A stretch of 64,000 bases of DNA. Source: Martinezella dioscoreae. GTDB lineage: Bacteria; Pseudomonadota; Alphaproteobacteria; Rhizobiales; Rhizobiaceae. The stretch's first letter is position 1, and every line of letters begins with the position of its first letter. The stretch lies in NCBI RefSeq assembly GCF_009176305.1, contig NZ_BLAJ01000003.1, forward strand, positions 992,001 to 1,056,000, read 5' to 3'. A program made the position numbers and the translations under genes. Below the pieces are notes generated by a model. It was not told the origin of the DNA. It saw only the letters and a list, made by a program, of their open reading frames with translations, and made no database searches. Of this stretch, positions 45,108 to 55,175 are shown in pieces.

Positions 45108-45581
45108 ATGTCAAAAACCACCCGCGCCACGCAAGTGCTGACCCAGGCGAAAGTCGCCTTCACCGTGCATGCCTATGACTACGATCCGAATGCGGAGCGT
45201 GTCGGCCTGCAGGCGGCGGAGGCGCTGGGCGAAGAGCTGCATCGGGTATTGAAGACCTTGATGGCCGAAGTGGACGGGAAGCCGGTGTGCGTCGTCGTGC
45301 CCTCGGATCACGAAGTCAGCATGAAGAAGCTCGCCGCAGCCTTCGGCGGCAAATCGGCTGCCATGATGAAGCCCGCGGATGCCGAGCGTCTGACGGGCTA
45401 TCATGTCGGCGGCATCAGCCCCTTCGGCCAGAAGAAGCTTGTGCCGACGGCCATAGAGGCGCAGGCTATGAGCGAGGCTTACGTCTATATCAACGGCGGC
45501 CAGCGCGGGCTTCAGGTGCGCCTCAGTCCGCAGGATGCCTTGAGCGCTCTTAAAGCCAAGGCTGCACCCCTGATTGCCTGA
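45108..45581 (+). CDS. ybaK: Cys-tRNA(Pro) deacylase, YbaK/EbsC family
   Basis: 157 aa. It hydrolyses Cys mis-attached to tRNA-Pro. Conserved blocks: ALGEELHRVLKTLMAEVDGKPVCVVVPSDHEVSMKKLAAAFGGKSAAMM with the key Lys, and GYHVGGISPFGQKKLVPTAIEA. Length is normal. Likely operonic with the ArsC-like gene. Confidence 0.93.
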   Translation: MSKTTRATQVLTQAKVAFTVHAYDYDPNAERVGLQAAEALGEELHRVLKTLMAEVDGKPVCVVVPSDHEVSMKKLAAAFGGKSAAMMKPADAERLTGYHVGGISPFGQKKLVPTAIEAQAMSEAYVYINGGQRGLQVRLSPQDALSALKAKAAPLIA

Positions 45582-45675
45582 CGATCTTCAAGATCGGACA
45601 TAGCGCCTTCAATTTCGCCGCAAACCGGTCTAAGTCTTTGGACCATCTTTCGATAGCAAGCACGCAGGTTTTGCC

Positions 45676-46929
45676 ATGACATCAGCCATTCCCAACCATC
45701 ATCCCGTCGATCACGCCAAGCTGGAGAAGCTTGCGGAAGTAGCCGTAAGGGTCGGGTTGCAGCTGCAGGCAGGCCAGGATCTGCTGATAACGGCGCCAGT
45801 CGCGGCGATGCCGCTGGTTCGGCTGATCACGCGCGAAGCCTACAAGGCCGGCGCAGGCCTCGTCTCCACCTTCTATTCCGACGAAGAGACGACGCTCGCC
45901 CGCTACGAATACGGCCAGGATGCGAGCTTTGACCGCGCCGCCACATGGCTTTACGAAGGCATGGCCAAGGCCTTCTCCAACAACACAGCACGCCTCGCCA
46001 TTGCCGGTGACAACCCGATGCTCCTGTCCAATCAGGACCCGAACAAGGTGGCGCGTGCCAACCGCGCCAATTCGGCCGCCTATAAGCCGGCGCTGGAAAA
46101 GATCTCGAATTTCGATACCAACTGGAACATCGTCTCCTACCCGAATCCCTCCTGGGCGAAGCTGGTCTTCCCGAATGATCCGGAGGCGATCGCGGTCGCA
46201 AAACTTGCCAAGGCGATCTTCTCTGCCTCGCGCGTCGATGTCGAAGATCCGATCGCGGCTTGGACGGAGCACAATGCCAATCTGCACAAGCGCTCGGCCT
46301 GGATGAACGGCCAGCGTTTTTCCGCCCTGCATTTCCAGGGACCCGGCACCGACCTGACCGTCGGTCTGGCGGATGGCCATGAATGGCATGGCGGCGCGTC
46401 TACCGCCAAGAACGGCATCACCTGCAATCCGAACATCCCGACCGAAGAGGTCTTCACCACGCCGCATGCGTTGCGTGTCGAAGGCCATGTCTCGTCGACG
46501 AAGCCGCTGTCGCATCAGGGCACGCTGATCGACAATATCCAGGTGCGTTTCGAGGGCGGCCGCATCATCGAGGCCAAGGCGACGCGTGGTGAGGAAGTGC
46601 TGAACAAGGTGCTCGACACCGACGAAGGCGCGCGCCGGCTCGGCGAAGTCGCGCTGGTGCCGCATTCCTCGCCGATTTCGGCGAGCGGCATCCTGTTCTA
46701 CAACACGCTCTTCGACGAAAACGCCTCCTGCCACATCGCGCTCGGCCAGTGCTATTCCAAGTGCTTCATCGACGGCGCCAAGCTCAGCCAGGAACAGATC
46801 AAGGCTCAGGGCGGCAATTCCAGCCTGATCCACATCGACTGGATGATCGGTTCCGACAAGGTCGATATCGACGGCATCAATGCCGATGGCTCGCGCGTAC
46901 CCATCATGCGCAAGGGCGAATGGGCATAA
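45676..46929 (+). CDS. M29 family aminopeptidase
   Basis: 417 aa metallopeptidase. Pattern of thermophilic aminopeptidase AmpS/PepS: LQLQAGQDLLITAPVAAMPLVRLI, GTDLTVGLADGHEWHGG, NIPTEEVFTTPHALRVEGHVSSTKPLSHQGTLIDNI, GEVALVPHSSPIS, HIALGQCYSKC and a final HIDWMIGS. The metal-binding Glu and His residues lie in these blocks. Releases N-terminal residues in the cytosol. A clean terminator follows. Confidence 0.93.
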   Translation: MTSAIPNHHPVDHAKLEKLAEVAVRVGLQLQAGQDLLITAPVAAMPLVRLITREAYKAGAGLVSTFYSDEETTLARYEYGQDASFDRAATWLYEGMAKAFSNNTARLAIAGDNPMLLSNQDPNKVARANRANSAAYKPALEKISNFDTNWNIVSYPNPSWAKLVFPNDPEAIAVAKLAKAIFSASRVDVEDPIAAWTEHNANLHKRSAWMNGQRFSALHFQGPGTDLTVGLADGHEWHGGASTAKNGITCNPNIPTEEVFTTPHALRVEGHVSSTKPLSHQGTLIDNIQVRFEGGRIIEAKATRGEEVLNKVLDTDEGARRLGEVALVPHSSPISASGILFYNTLFDENASCHIALGQCYSKCFIDGAKLSQEQIKAQGGNSSLIHIDWMIGSDKVDIDGINADGSRVPIMRKGEWA

Positions 46930-46956
46930 CCAAAGCTCAGACGTTCGAATGCGATC

Positions 46957-46988
46957 ATGCCGCGGTATCTCCATCGCGGCATATTTTT
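46957..46988 (+). terminator. Rho-independent terminator after the M29 aminopeptidase
   Basis: ATGCCGCG (46957-46964) pairs with CGCGGCAT (46975-46982), followed by ATTTTT. Lies 27 bases after the stop and can also serve the converging gene. Confidence 0.8.
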
Positions 46989-47002
46989 CGGAAATCGTGA
47001 GA

Positions 47003-47593
47003 TCAGATCGTCGCCAGCGCTTTCCTGACGCGTTCGAGATGCGCCTTGCGCCCGGTTTCGGTCACGCGGTCCATGTCATGCAGCGCCAGCATGCGGAAAT
47101 TGAGCCGCTTGGCACAGAAGGCGGCGATGCCGCGCTTTAGCAGGCGCCGCACCGGATTGCCCATGTAGAGATGCACGATCCACCACGGCGAGCCTGTCGT
47201 CGTCAGCGCCCAGAACAGGCGGATATTGGTCAGTTCAGGCACGATACGTCCGCCGGCGGGATCATGGGTGAAGGCAACGCCGGGCGCAAAGGCGCGATCG
47301 AAGAAACCCTTGAGGATCGCCGGGAAATTGAACCACCATTGCGGAAAGACGAGGATCAGTCCCTCCGCCGCTCGCAGTCGCGCGACGATATCGCTGACAC
47401 CTGAGGCATCGTAAGGCTGGTCGAAATAGCCGCGCCGCTCGGCCTCTGAAAGACGTGGGTCGAAGCCTTCACGGTAAAGATCGAGCAGATCGACCTGATG
47501 GCCGCGAGCAACGAGCGTCTCTTGCGCAAGCTTTGCCACCGCGGCAGCAAAACTATCCTCCAGCGGATGGGCCAGCACCAGCAGGATGCGCAT
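47003..47593 (-). CDS. NAD(P)H-dependent oxidoreductase, flavodoxin-like fold
   Basis: 196 aa. Flavodoxin_2 (NQO1/KefF/MdaB) pattern: [27 protein letters not shown], then LILVFPQWWFNFPAILKGFFDRAFAPGVAF, where WW/FP/P-A form the FMN and dimer contacts, and TTTGSPWW. Probably a two-electron quinone reductase. Its ATG shares one base with the xseA stop, so it is co-translated with xseA. Confidence 0.9.
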   Translation of the reverse strand: MRILLVLAHPLEDSFAAAVAKLAQETLVARGHQVDLLDLYREGFDPRLSEAERRGYFDQPYDASGVSDIVARLRAAEGLILVFPQWWFNFPAILKGFFDRAFAPGVAFTHDPAGGRIVPELTNIRLFWALTTTGSPWWIVHLYMGNPVRRLLKRGIAAFCAKRLNFRMLALHDMDRVTETGRKAHLERVRKALATI

Positions 47594-49209
47594 CAGAAGA
47601 GGCTTCCCTGCTTCGGTGGCGCGGCAGGCTCGGCCGGTTTGGTAGCGCGTTTCTTCGAAGGCGCAGTGCCTGATGGCGGCGTGGATGAAGACGGTGGGGG
47701 GACATCATCGCCGGTGACTGCCCCGATGCGGCCGTCCGCAAACTCGATCGAAATCGCGGCACCCGTCGAAAGGGCTGCCGCCAGCGAAACCGGGCGGTCG
47801 TCCTCATCGCGCACGACAGCGTATCCGCGCTTCAAGACATTCTTGTAGGAAAGCGACTGCAGAATACGCTCCTGCGCCGTGAGTTCGCTGCGCGCTCGGG
47901 TCAGCTGATGGCGGATAGCCGTATCGGCATGACGGACGAGATTGCCGAGGCGATCGCGAGCCCTCCCCGTCTGTGCCTCAAGGCGCGATGGCAACGTAGC
48001 GAAGACGGCATCGGCGCGTTCGATGCGAGCGCGGGACCGGTCGAGCATGCGCTCAATGGTCCGCTCCGCGCGGGTCATCCGTTCGCCCAATTGCTGGCGG
48101 CGCTCGGCGATCCGGTTCGACAGTATATCGGGTCGGAGGTGCGAGGCCGTGCGTTCGAAGGAACGGCGTTTGTTCAGCGTGTTCAGCTCCAATCCGCGGC
48201 CAAGGCCGGCGGCGGCCTCATCGAAGCGGCGGCGTGGCAAAGCCAGGATCTGGTCGAGCGAAGGCAAAGCGCGCAGCAGCGCGCGAACCGCCTGCCGCCG
48301 CTGGTCCATCTGCCTCGTCATTCCCCCCTGCAGCCGGGCAGCAAGGCTTGCAAGCTGCGCCTCAAGTTCCGCTTTGACCGGCACGGCCATTTCCGCCGCA
48401 CCCGTGGGCGTCGGGGCGCGCACGTCGGCGGCGTAGTCGATCAAGGTCCAGTCTGTCTCGTGGCCGACGGCCGAGATCAGCGGGATATCGCTACCTGCGG
48501 CGGCACGAACGACCGCCTCATCGTTAAAACTCCAGAGATCTTCGAGGCTGCCGCCGCCGCGCGCGACAATCAGCACATCGGGGCGCGGGATGGGGCCACC
48601 GGGCGCAAATTCGTTGAAGCCGCGAATGGCGTTCGCCACCTCATCGCCAGAGCCATCTCCCTGTACCTTCACCGGCCAGACCAGTACATGTACGGGGAAG
48701 CGATCAGAGATGCGATGCAGGATATCGCGGATGACGGCGCCGGTCGGCGACGTAACCACGCCGATCACCTTGGGCATGAAAGGCAGCCGGCGCTTGCGCT
48801 CGGGATCGAACAGGCCTTCGGCAGCAAGCTTGCGCTTGCGTTCCTCCAAAAGCGCCATCAAGGCACCGGCGCCGGCGGGCTCCAAGGTTTCGATGACGAT
48901 CTGATATTTCGACGATCCAGGGAAGGTCGTCACCTTGCCCGTTGCAATGACCTCCATTCCCTCTTCAGGGCGGAATTTCAGCTTGGAAAATGTGCCTTTC
49001 CAGATCACCGCATCGATACGCGCGCGATCATCCTTCAGCGAGAAGTAGGCATGGCCCGAGGAATGCGGCCCACGATAGCCGGAGATTTCCCCGCGCACAC
49101 GCACCTGGTCGAACGCATTCTCGACCGTGCGTTTGATCGATCCGGATAGTTCCGAGACGGAGTATTCCGTCAGGTTCGAAGGCGAATCATTCTCAAAAAA
49201 GCTGCTCAT
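47593..49209 (-). CDS. xseA: Exodeoxyribonuclease VII large subunit
   Basis: 538 aa. N-terminal OB-fold ([57 protein letters not shown]), catalytic core with [31 protein letters not shown] and [25 protein letters not shown], and [28 protein letters not shown], then a coiled-coil (about 260-430). The C-terminus has an added Pro/Ser/Thr-rich tail ([18 protein letters not shown]). With XseB it degrades ssDNA; xseB is not in the window. Confidence 0.96.
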   Translation of the reverse strand: MSSFFENDSPSNLTEYSVSELSGSIKRTVENAFDQVRVRGEISGYRGPHSSGHAYFSLKDDRARIDAVIWKGTFSKLKFRPEEGMEVIATGKVTTFPGSSKYQIVIETLEPAGAGALMALLEERKRKLAAEGLFDPERKRRLPFMPKVIGVVTSPTGAVIRDILHRISDRFPVHVLVWPVKVQGDGSGDEVANAIRGFNEFAPGGPIPRPDVLIVARGGGSLEDLWSFNDEAVVRAAAGSDIPLISAVGHETDWTLIDYAADVRAPTPTGAAEMAVPVKAELEAQLASLAARLQGGMTRQMDQRRQAVRALLRALPSLDQILALPRRRFDEAAAGLGRGLELNTLNKRRSFERTASHLRPDILSNRIAERRQQLGERMTRAERTIERMLDRSRARIERADAVFATLPSRLEAQTGRARDRLGNLVRHADTAIRHQLTRARSELTAQERILQSLSYKNVLKRGYAVVRDEDDRPVSLAAALSTGAAISIEFADGRIGAVTGDDVPPPSSSTPPSGTAPSKKRATKPAEPAAPPKQGSLF

Positions 49210-49446
49210 GTCCCCCTTCTACCCGATGTCGCGGTAAATTCGGAGCCTGCTTCATACCGCTTAAGTCTGAATCGATCGAAAGACGGGATTGTGCGCATAC
49301 TTGAGATGCTTCCGCCTCCTTGCATGTCTCACAAAGGGCGCGGAGCCTATTGCTTCATCAAGCGTTAACCCTGCTGACAAAGGCTTTCTTAGCCATCTGC
49401 GCGTAAACCTGTGCAAAATGATTCTTGGTAAAGAGGATATGGAGCG

Positions 49447-49674
49447 ATGATATTCGCGACCGCCACGATCATCGGAATTGCCGCCGGCCTGCAGCGCTCG
49501 ACGATCGGCGCGCTGCTCGGCGTGGCACTCGTGAGCATCGCTTTCATGGCCGCCGTCGCCACATCGATCGTTCCGCCGCCGCTGACGACGCTGTTCATCG
49601 CGCTCGGCGGCTACAATCTCGGCTTCATCGGTTACCTCGTCACCATCGACATGGTGGAGCATCGCCGCGCTTAA
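49447..49674 (+). CDS. Small membrane protein, 75 aa
   Basis: Two or three hydrophobic segments: TATIIGIAAGLQRSTIGALLGVALVSIAFMAAVATSI and TLFIALGGYNLGFIGYLVTI, ending DMVEHRRA. Probably an inner-membrane protein of unknown function. GGAG lies close before the ATG. A minus-strand frame over the same region is rejected as it lacks a ribosome site. Confidence 0.68.
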   Translation: MIFATATIIGIAAGLQRSTIGALLGVALVSIAFMAAVATSIVPPPLTTLFIALGGYNLGFIGYLVTIDMVEHRRA

Positions 49675-49763
49675 AAGCAACGTCAGGAAGTGTCTGGCGA
49701 TTTCGCCAATTTAAGTGACGCGGAGTGATTCAAAGAATCCAGGAGGAGCTGAAACGCTCCAAA

Positions 49764-51617
49764 TCAATCCTGCGGCTTGACGCGGAAGAACCGCACATCC
49801 GATTCCGCCGGCGCCGCAATCGGCTCCAGATAGACCGGGATATGCCCGGCAGTCAGCTGCGCATAAAGCCCCTTCGGCGCCCGCTCACTCACTAACTCCA
49901 CCTGGGGATCCCCCTTACAGAAGGCGACAATCGTCACCTTTGCCTCATGCAGAAGCGCTTCCGCCCGTTGCGGCTCTGCAAGACCGATATGCAGCTCGGC
50001 CAGCATCCCGTCGGGATCGCGATGATAGGGACCGGAAAGGGTACGGTGCGGCGTGAAGCGCAGAAGCGGCGCTCCCATATTGGAGGCCGCTGCGACGACG
50101 CCCGGCTCGAGACCCGCAATCGGTGCCAGAGCCTGCCTGGAGGCACAATTGGCAGTCTCTTCCGCCTTGACCGGCGCTGCGACCATAAAACCATTGACGA
50201 CCCCCTTGCTTGCAAGCGCGCCGCCCACGGCCCAAACGGCTGGGACAGAGGCCAATAGCGTCCCTGCATAGAGCAGGATCGAACGCAGATTTCTGGGATC
50301 GGCCATGTAGTCTTTTCGCAATTCGGCAATCAACAACGCCAATGGCGGAATGGCCAGGAGATTGGCAAATTCGGCTCCGCGCACCTGCACCAGCGTAATC
50401 ACCCAATTGATCGCGATCAGTGCCATCAGCATTGCATGGAGGCTCGCGCGGTTGCCCCGCAGGATACGAAAGCCGCAGACGAGCATCGCCAGAAGACCCG
50501 TTGCGTAGAAAACGCCGAGCGTATCGGGCTGTTGGTGGGCTACGGAGATAATCGATTGCGCCTCGCTCACTCTGCTGAGCCAGAGATCCACCAGCATGGG
50601 ATCCAGATCGGAAAGCGGATTGCGCAGGCATTGCGGCGCGAGGGCTACTGTCGTAGCCAACACGAATGCGCCGTTGGCCGCGAGAATTGCAATGCGCCAG
50701 GGGCGGGAGAGATGGCTGGCAAAAAGGGACGACAGGAGAAGCCCGACGCAGCCGGCGCTGGTAATGCCATAAAAGCCGAGCGAGAGATTGTCGCATGTGA
50801 CCATCGAATAAAGGCGCGGTGGCACCAGCGAAAAGAAGGCGGCGCTGACGGCAACCGTCAACGTCAGCGCAAAAGCTTTTGCAGCGGGTGCGAATATCTC
50901 GCCTTTCCAAGCCCACAAACAGGCAACAGACATGCAGGCGATGGCGACAAAGGGCGTCGTCTCTGCGCCGATACCGAGCTGGGCGGCGAGGGCGATGGCA
51001 GCGATTGCAAAGTTGCGAGGCCTGTAACTTTCGTCGACCAGCATTGCGACAGTAAGCGCGACGAGGCCGAGCTGGACATTATCGTGATCGATGGAGCCCG
51101 GCACGAAGCGCGGCGAGAGCAGGACGAAGAGTGCCGTCAGGATCAGCGAGAAGTGCATGCCCTGCAGACCGGCGATGCGCCTGCCCGCAAGACCCATGAA
51201 GAACATCAGCGGCAGGACGAGCATCAGCGGCCAGACGGTCAGTGCCGCCGCCTCGGCGCTTTCTGGTGAAAGGAACATTCGGAAGAAGAGGATGAGGCTT
51301 GCAATCGGCAGATCGATGAAGCGCGACCAATGCATCAGCGTCCCGCCCGCAAGGCCGAGACGGTACTGCACCATGTCGAACCAGCCCTGGCCTGCGAGAA
51401 AATCGCGCACTTCGACAAGACGCATGGCGTCGTCATTATCCGGCCCGACATAGTCCGTGAGGTTGCGATGAATGATGAGCTGCGCGACGATGACAATGGC
51501 GGCATAGACGAGCGCAGCGAAAGCAGGATGAGACCAGCGCAGGGGTCCCTTCTTCTCTGCCGTTCCGGCTGCCTCGGGCGGCATTGCCAGCGTTTGCGCC
51601 ATCTCGGTGAACCCCAT
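49764..51617 (-). CDS. Large polytopic membrane protein, possible GT-C glycosyltransferase
   Basis: 617 aa with about 10-12 helices. The first loop after helix 1 reads DYVGPDNDDAMRLVEVRDFLAGQGWFD, an acidic DxD-like pattern as in GT-C (PMT/ArnT/PIG-M) enzymes, and the C-terminal 100 residues (CNCASRQALAPIAGLEPGVVAAASNMGAPLLRF, PYHRDPDGMLAEL) form a soluble domain. Function is inferred only from topology. Divergent from GT2/GtrA genes, consistent with a lipid-linked sugar pathway. Start could be M6 at 51602. Confidence 0.7.
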   Translation of the reverse strand: MGFTEMAQTLAMPPEAAGTAEKKGPLRWSHPAFAALVYAAIVIVAQLIIHRNLTDYVGPDNDDAMRLVEVRDFLAGQGWFDMVQYRLGLAGGTLMHWSRFIDLPIASLILFFRMFLSPESAEAAALTVWPLMLVLPLMFFMGLAGRRIAGLQGMHFSLILTALFVLLSPRFVPGSIDHDNVQLGLVALTVAMLVDESYRPRNFAIAAIALAAQLGIGAETTPFVAIACMSVACLWAWKGEIFAPAAKAFALTLTVAVSAAFFSLVPPRLYSMVTCDNLSLGFYGITSAGCVGLLLSSLFASHLSRPWRIAILAANGAFVLATTVALAPQCLRNPLSDLDPMLVDLWLSRVSEAQSIISVAHQQPDTLGVFYATGLLAMLVCGFRILRGNRASLHAMLMALIAINWVITLVQVRGAEFANLLAIPPLALLIAELRKDYMADPRNLRSILLYAGTLLASVPAVWAVGGALASKGVVNGFMVAAPVKAEETANCASRQALAPIAGLEPGVVAAASNMGAPLLRFTPHRTLSGPYHRDPDGMLAELHIGLAEPQRAEALLHEAKVTIVAFCKGDPQVELVSERAPKGLYAQLTAGHIPVYLEPIAAPAESDVRFFRVKPQD

Positions 51618-51841
51618 GTTGAAAGGATAGTCGGGGCGATACGCTAACGGTTGCCGATCAAAAAAAAGTAAAGCTGCTGCCTTCAGCCGCTTTCATCACG
51701 AGAATGTTTTTCGCAACGCCGGTACCCCGCCTTTTTTATTTCGCAGCCATAGGGTCTTATTAACAGCCAGCGGGATAAGCTCTCGTCCGGATCGTCAATC
51801 GGGCCTCGACTTGACTTCACACGCAGCAACCGGCCAAGACC

Positions 51842-52855
51842 ATGTCGAATGAGAAGCTGAACATCGCTGTCCTCCTGCCCTGCTACAACGAAGCCGCAAC
51901 GATCGGCGAGGTCGTGCGCGGCTTCCGCAAGGCACTGCCGCAGGCCGCGATCTATGTCTACGACAATAATTCAACCGACGGCACCGCGCTGCATGCCATG
52001 CTCGCCGGCGCAACCGTCGTGCGCGAGCGTCGGCAGGGCAAGGGACATGTGGTGCGCCGCATGTTCGCCGATATCGAAGCCGACATCTATCTGATGGCCG
52101 ACGGCGACGGAACCTATGCGCCAGAGGACGGAGAAGAGCTGATCCGCACGCTGCTGACCGAGGGATCGGATATGGTCGTCGGTACGCGACGCAACGTGCA
52201 TAATGATGCAGGCAGGCAGGGACACGCCTTCGGCAACCGCATTTTCAACTGGCTCTATCGCACCATATTCGGTGCCGATTTCACGGATATCTTTTCCGGC
52301 TACCGCGCCTTCTCGCGCCGCTTCGTCAAAAGTTTTCCGGCCGTTTCGGGCGGCTTTGAAATCGAGACTGAGATGTCGGTGCATGCCTCCAGGCTGAAGC
52401 TGCCTGTGAGCGAGCTGGAACTCGATTACGGACGGCGGCCGGAAGGTTCGCATTCGAAGCTTTCCACTTTCCGCGACGGTGGCAAGATCCTCTGGATGTT
52501 CGCGATGCTGATGAAGGAAACCCGGCCTTTTGCCTTCTTTGGCATCCTGAGCGCCATTGCCATGGAGCTCAGCATCGGCTTTTCCATCCCGGTCTTCATC
52601 GAGTATTTCGAAACCGGACAGGTATTGCGCATGCCGAGTTGGATGCTCTCCCTGGCACTGACAATGATCGCCTTCATGCTGTTTACGGCCGGTATCATCC
52701 TCGATTCCGTGGCACGCGCCCGCGCCGAACAGCTGCGCATCCACTATATGAGCCTGCCGAAACCGTCCTCGCGTGAAAGCGGCGATGACCGGACCGTTTA
52801 CGTGGCACAGCTCGAAAAGCCGGCAAGCCGGAAGAAAAGGGCCAAGGCTGCATGA
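51842..52855 (+). CDS. Glycosyltransferase family 2 (polyprenyl-phosphate mannosyl/glucosyltransferase type)
   Basis: 337 aa. GT2 core: NIAVLLPCYNEAATIGEVVRGFRKALPQAAIYVYDNNSTDGTA, DIYLMADGDGTYAPED (DxD), and GFEIETEMSVHASRLKLPVSELELDYGRRPEGSHSKLSTFRDG. Two C-terminal helices (FAFFGILSAIAMELSIGFSIPVF; WMLSLALTMIAFMLFTAGIIL) anchor it. Likely makes a polyprenyl-phosphate sugar, as in GtrB. Its stop overlaps the GtrA start by 4 bases. Confidence 0.9.
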   Translation: MSNEKLNIAVLLPCYNEAATIGEVVRGFRKALPQAAIYVYDNNSTDGTALHAMLAGATVVRERRQGKGHVVRRMFADIEADIYLMADGDGTYAPEDGEELIRTLLTEGSDMVVGTRRNVHNDAGRQGHAFGNRIFNWLYRTIFGADFTDIFSGYRAFSRRFVKSFPAVSGGFEIETEMSVHASRLKLPVSELELDYGRRPEGSHSKLSTFRDGGKILWMFAMLMKETRPFAFFGILSAIAMELSIGFSIPVFIEYFETGQVLRMPSWMLSLALTMIAFMLFTAGIILDSVARARAEQLRIHYMSLPKPSSRESGDDRTVYVAQLEKPASRKKRAKAA

Positions 52856-53238
52856 AGAAGCTCTTTCGCTTCCTGATCGCTGGCAGTGTCGGCTTCGTGG
52901 TCGATGCGGGCGTGCTGCATCTGTTGCTGTGGTTTACGCCTTTCGGACCCTTCGTCGGCCGCGCCATCTCGATCCCGAGTGCGCTGCTTGCCACCTGGGT
53001 GCTCAACCGCAACTTCACCTTCGGCCGGTCCGACCGCTCGCTTGCGGCGGAGGGCTTCCGCTACGGTTCGGTCGGATTGACCTCGGCCCTGCTGAACTAC
53101 GCCCTTTTCAGCTCGTTGCTGATGACCGAGCCGTCATTGCGGCCGATCATTGCGCTGACGCTTGCATCGGCGGCGGCAACGGCGTTCAGCTTCTTCGGCT
53201 ATTCACGCTTCGTCTTCCGCCACCGACAAAATTCCTGA
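52852..53238 (+). CDS. GtrA family membrane protein
   Basis: 128 aa with four helices: LFRFLIAGSVGFVVDAGVLHLLLWF, GRAISIPSALLATWVLNRNFTFGRSDRSL (conserved WxxNRxxTF), VGLTSALLNYALFSSLL and LASAAATAFSFFGYSRFVF. GtrA-like proteins are proposed flippases of polyprenyl-phosphate sugars. Coupled to the GT2 gene (ATGA), forming a GtrA/GtrB pair. Confidence 0.9.
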   Translation: MKKLFRFLIAGSVGFVVDAGVLHLLLWFTPFGPFVGRAISIPSALLATWVLNRNFTFGRSDRSLAAEGFRYGSVGLTSALLNYALFSSLLMTEPSLRPIIALTLASAAATAFSFFGYSRFVFRHRQNS

Positions 53239-53239
53239 A

Positions 53240-53280
53240 GCAATTCCCGGAAAAGTGCGCAGCGGTTTTCCGGGAATTGC
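53240..53280. repeat. Perfect intergenic hairpin (GCAATTCC type)
   Basis: 15-bp exact arms GCAATTCCCGGAAAA and TTTTCCGGGAATTGC around an 11-base loop, two bases after the GtrA stop. No T run, so likely a dispersed intergenic palindrome, though it may stabilise or end the transcript. Related to the site at 10005-10050. Confidence 0.65.
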
Positions 53281-53301
53281 GTCAGACAACAAGGAACGCC
53301 C

Positions 53302-54288
53302 TCAGACCGGCTCCCAGCCATCCTTCTCGCTGGCGCGGTAGATGGCGTCGATGACCTTCTGGTTGAGTTTCGAACTTTCCAGCGACACGACCTCTGCGCC
53401 TTGACCAAGCGCAGCAGAGGCGAAGGCCTCAGCCTCGCGCCTGTACTGGCGGCTGTCTGGGAAACGGAAAATCTGCGATTCCGAATGGCCGCGATTGGTT
53501 AGTTCCAGCTCTTCCGCGCCGTAACGGTCGGCATTGAAAGGCGACTTCACCTCGATGAAGCCTTCCGTGCCGTGGAAGACCATGACCTGACGGTTGGCCA
53601 TCTGAGTCGAGATGTAGAAGGTGAGCTCGAAGGCGCCGAAATCTGCCTTGACGCTGGAATAGATGTCGGTGCCGAATTCCGAGTCGCGCTCCGTCACCGC
53701 CTGAATACGCAGGGGTTCGCGCCCCGTGACGAAGCGGGTGCTGATCGTCGGGTAGACCCCGATATCGGGCAAACCACCACCGCCAAGCGCAGGAATGTTG
53801 CGCATGTTGCCGGCGTCGCGGTTGAAATAGGTGAAAGCGCCCTGGATGTGGCGCAGGCGGCCGATGGCACCGTCCGCCAGCAGCGAGCGAACCCTGCGCC
53901 AGACCGGCGCATAGGTGACCATATAGGCTTCCGTCACCAGCACCTTGTTACGATCGCGCGCGGCGATCAGGCTGTCAATCTCATCCGCCTTGAGAGCGAT
54001 CGGCTTTTCGCACAGCACATGCTTGCCGGCATCGGCAGCCTTGATCGTCCATTCGACATGCTGCGAGGTCGGCAGCGGGATATAGACGGCATCGATCGTA
54101 TCGGAGGCGAGCATCTCCTCATAGGAGCCGAAGGCATGCGGCACGGAGAAGCGGTCTGCCATCTGCCGGGCGCGACCGAGATCGCGGCTGGCAATTGCCG
54201 TCACAACGCAGTTTTCCGCATCCTGAATGGCGGGCACGACCAGATCGCGGCCGATTTTGGCCGTCGACAGAATTCCGAAGCGCAGCAT
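53302..54288 (-). CDS. Gfo/Idh/MocA family oxidoreductase
   Basis: 328 aa from ATG 54288 behind AGGAGAGAG; the frame extends upstream without family sequence. N-terminal Rossmann domain [34 protein letters not shown] and [10 protein letters not shown] with the catalytic Lys-Pro, then [18 protein letters not shown] and a C-terminal sheet ([21 protein letters not shown]). Probably NAD(P)-dependent sugar or polyol dehydrogenase. Substrate unknown. Confidence 0.92.
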   Translation of the reverse strand: MLRFGILSTAKIGRDLVVPAIQDAENCVVTAIASRDLGRARQMADRFSVPHAFGSYEEMLASDTIDAVYIPLPTSQHVEWTIKAADAGKHVLCEKPIALKADEIDSLIAARDRNKVLVTEAYMVTYAPVWRRVRSLLADGAIGRLRHIQGAFTYFNRDAGNMRNIPALGGGGLPDIGVYPTISTRFVTGREPLRIQAVTERDSEFGTDIYSSVKADFGAFELTFYISTQMANRQVMVFHGTEGFIEVKSPFNADRYGAEELELTNRGHSESQIFRFPDSRQYRREAEAFASAALGQGAEVVSLESSKLNQKVIDAIYRASEKDGWEPV

Positions 54289-54605
54289 GATCTCTCTCCT
54301 GAAGCATTGTCCCGAAGCAGACGGCCGCATGGCGATGATCGCAACACGGGCTTTCCGGCGGGATCCTTTGTGAACACGGTGGGGTAAAGCGAAACGGGGC
54401 ATTCCGCTCTGAACGAAATCGACGCCAATCTTATTCGGCCCCTGCCGAAGGCGCAACGCCCGAGACGGCCCGCAGGCGCGAACCCGAGGACATAAGGACC
54501 ATCTCACCATGTCCGTATTTGTCCCTTTTCTGTCTGCCAGATGGCTTTCGAAGCTTTCAAGCGACGCCTAATCTCGGCTATCCTTCAAGCACAGGAGATA
54601 CGAAA
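54289..54605. other. Divergent promoter interval, 317 bp
   Basis: Lies between the minus-strand Gfo/Idh/MocA gene and the plus-strand isochorismatase. Both genes' leaders are here. No further gene or clear motif was seen. Confidence 0.5.
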
Positions 54606-55175
54606 ATGTCCCATGCGGATACCGCACTGCTCGTCATCGATGTCCAGGAATCCTTTCGCCAGCGTCCCTACTGGAGAACGGACGACCTGCCGGTCTTTAC
54701 CGACCGCCTGCAGGCGCTGATCAATGGCGCCAAGGTGAGAGGCATTCCCGTCGTCCAGATCTTCCATGTCGAGGACAGCGACGCGCATTTCAGCCTGAAG
54801 AGCGGCTATGTGCGCAAGCTCGATGAGATCTCGCTGGAGGCCGATGCCGTCTTCCACAAACGCCGCCACTCGGCACTCGTCGGCTCCGGTCTCGATGTCT
54901 GGCTGGTGGCAAACGGCATCCGCAAGGTGATCGTCTCGGGTATCCGCACCGAGCAATGCTGCGAGACGACGACCCGGCACGCCTCCGATCTCGGCTATGA
55001 GGTCGACTATGTCACCGAGGCGACGCTGACCTTCCCGATGACGCATGCCTCGGGCACGGTCTTCAGCGTCGACGATATCAAGAAGCGCAGCGAACTGGTG
55101 CTATCGGGCCGTTTCGCCCGTATCGCAACGGTCGAAGAGGCGCTCGCCGATGCAACGATCCTGAATGCCGCATGA
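54606..55175 (+). CDS. Isochorismatase family cysteine hydrolase
   Basis: 189 aa from ATG 54606 behind ACAGGAGA. Cysteine hydrolase triad: Asp in LLVIDVQESF, Lys in the FHKRRHSAL region, and Cys in IVSGIRTEQCCETTTRHASDLGYEV. Members hydrolyse amides or vinyl ethers (nicotinamide, N-carbamoyl compounds, isochorismate). Its stop overlaps the start of a GlxA-type regulator by 4 bases, so the regulator may respond to this pathway. Confidence 0.9.
   Translation: MSHADTALLVIDVQESFRQRPYWRTDDLPVFTDRLQALINGAKVRGIPVVQIFHVEDSDAHFSLKSGYVRKLDEISLEADAVFHKRRHSALVGSGLDVWLVANGIRKVIVSGIRTEQCCETTTRHASDLGYEVDYVTEATLTFPMTHASGTVFSVDDIKKRSELVLSGRFARIATVEEALADATILNAA

Noticed and set aside
47908..49149. Plus-strand open frame opposite xseA
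   Set aside because: Antisense shadow of a well-conserved gene.
49261..49680. Minus-strand 139-codon frame
   Set aside because: The plus-strand 75-aa membrane protein over the same stretch has a better ribosome site and a credible hydrophobic pattern.
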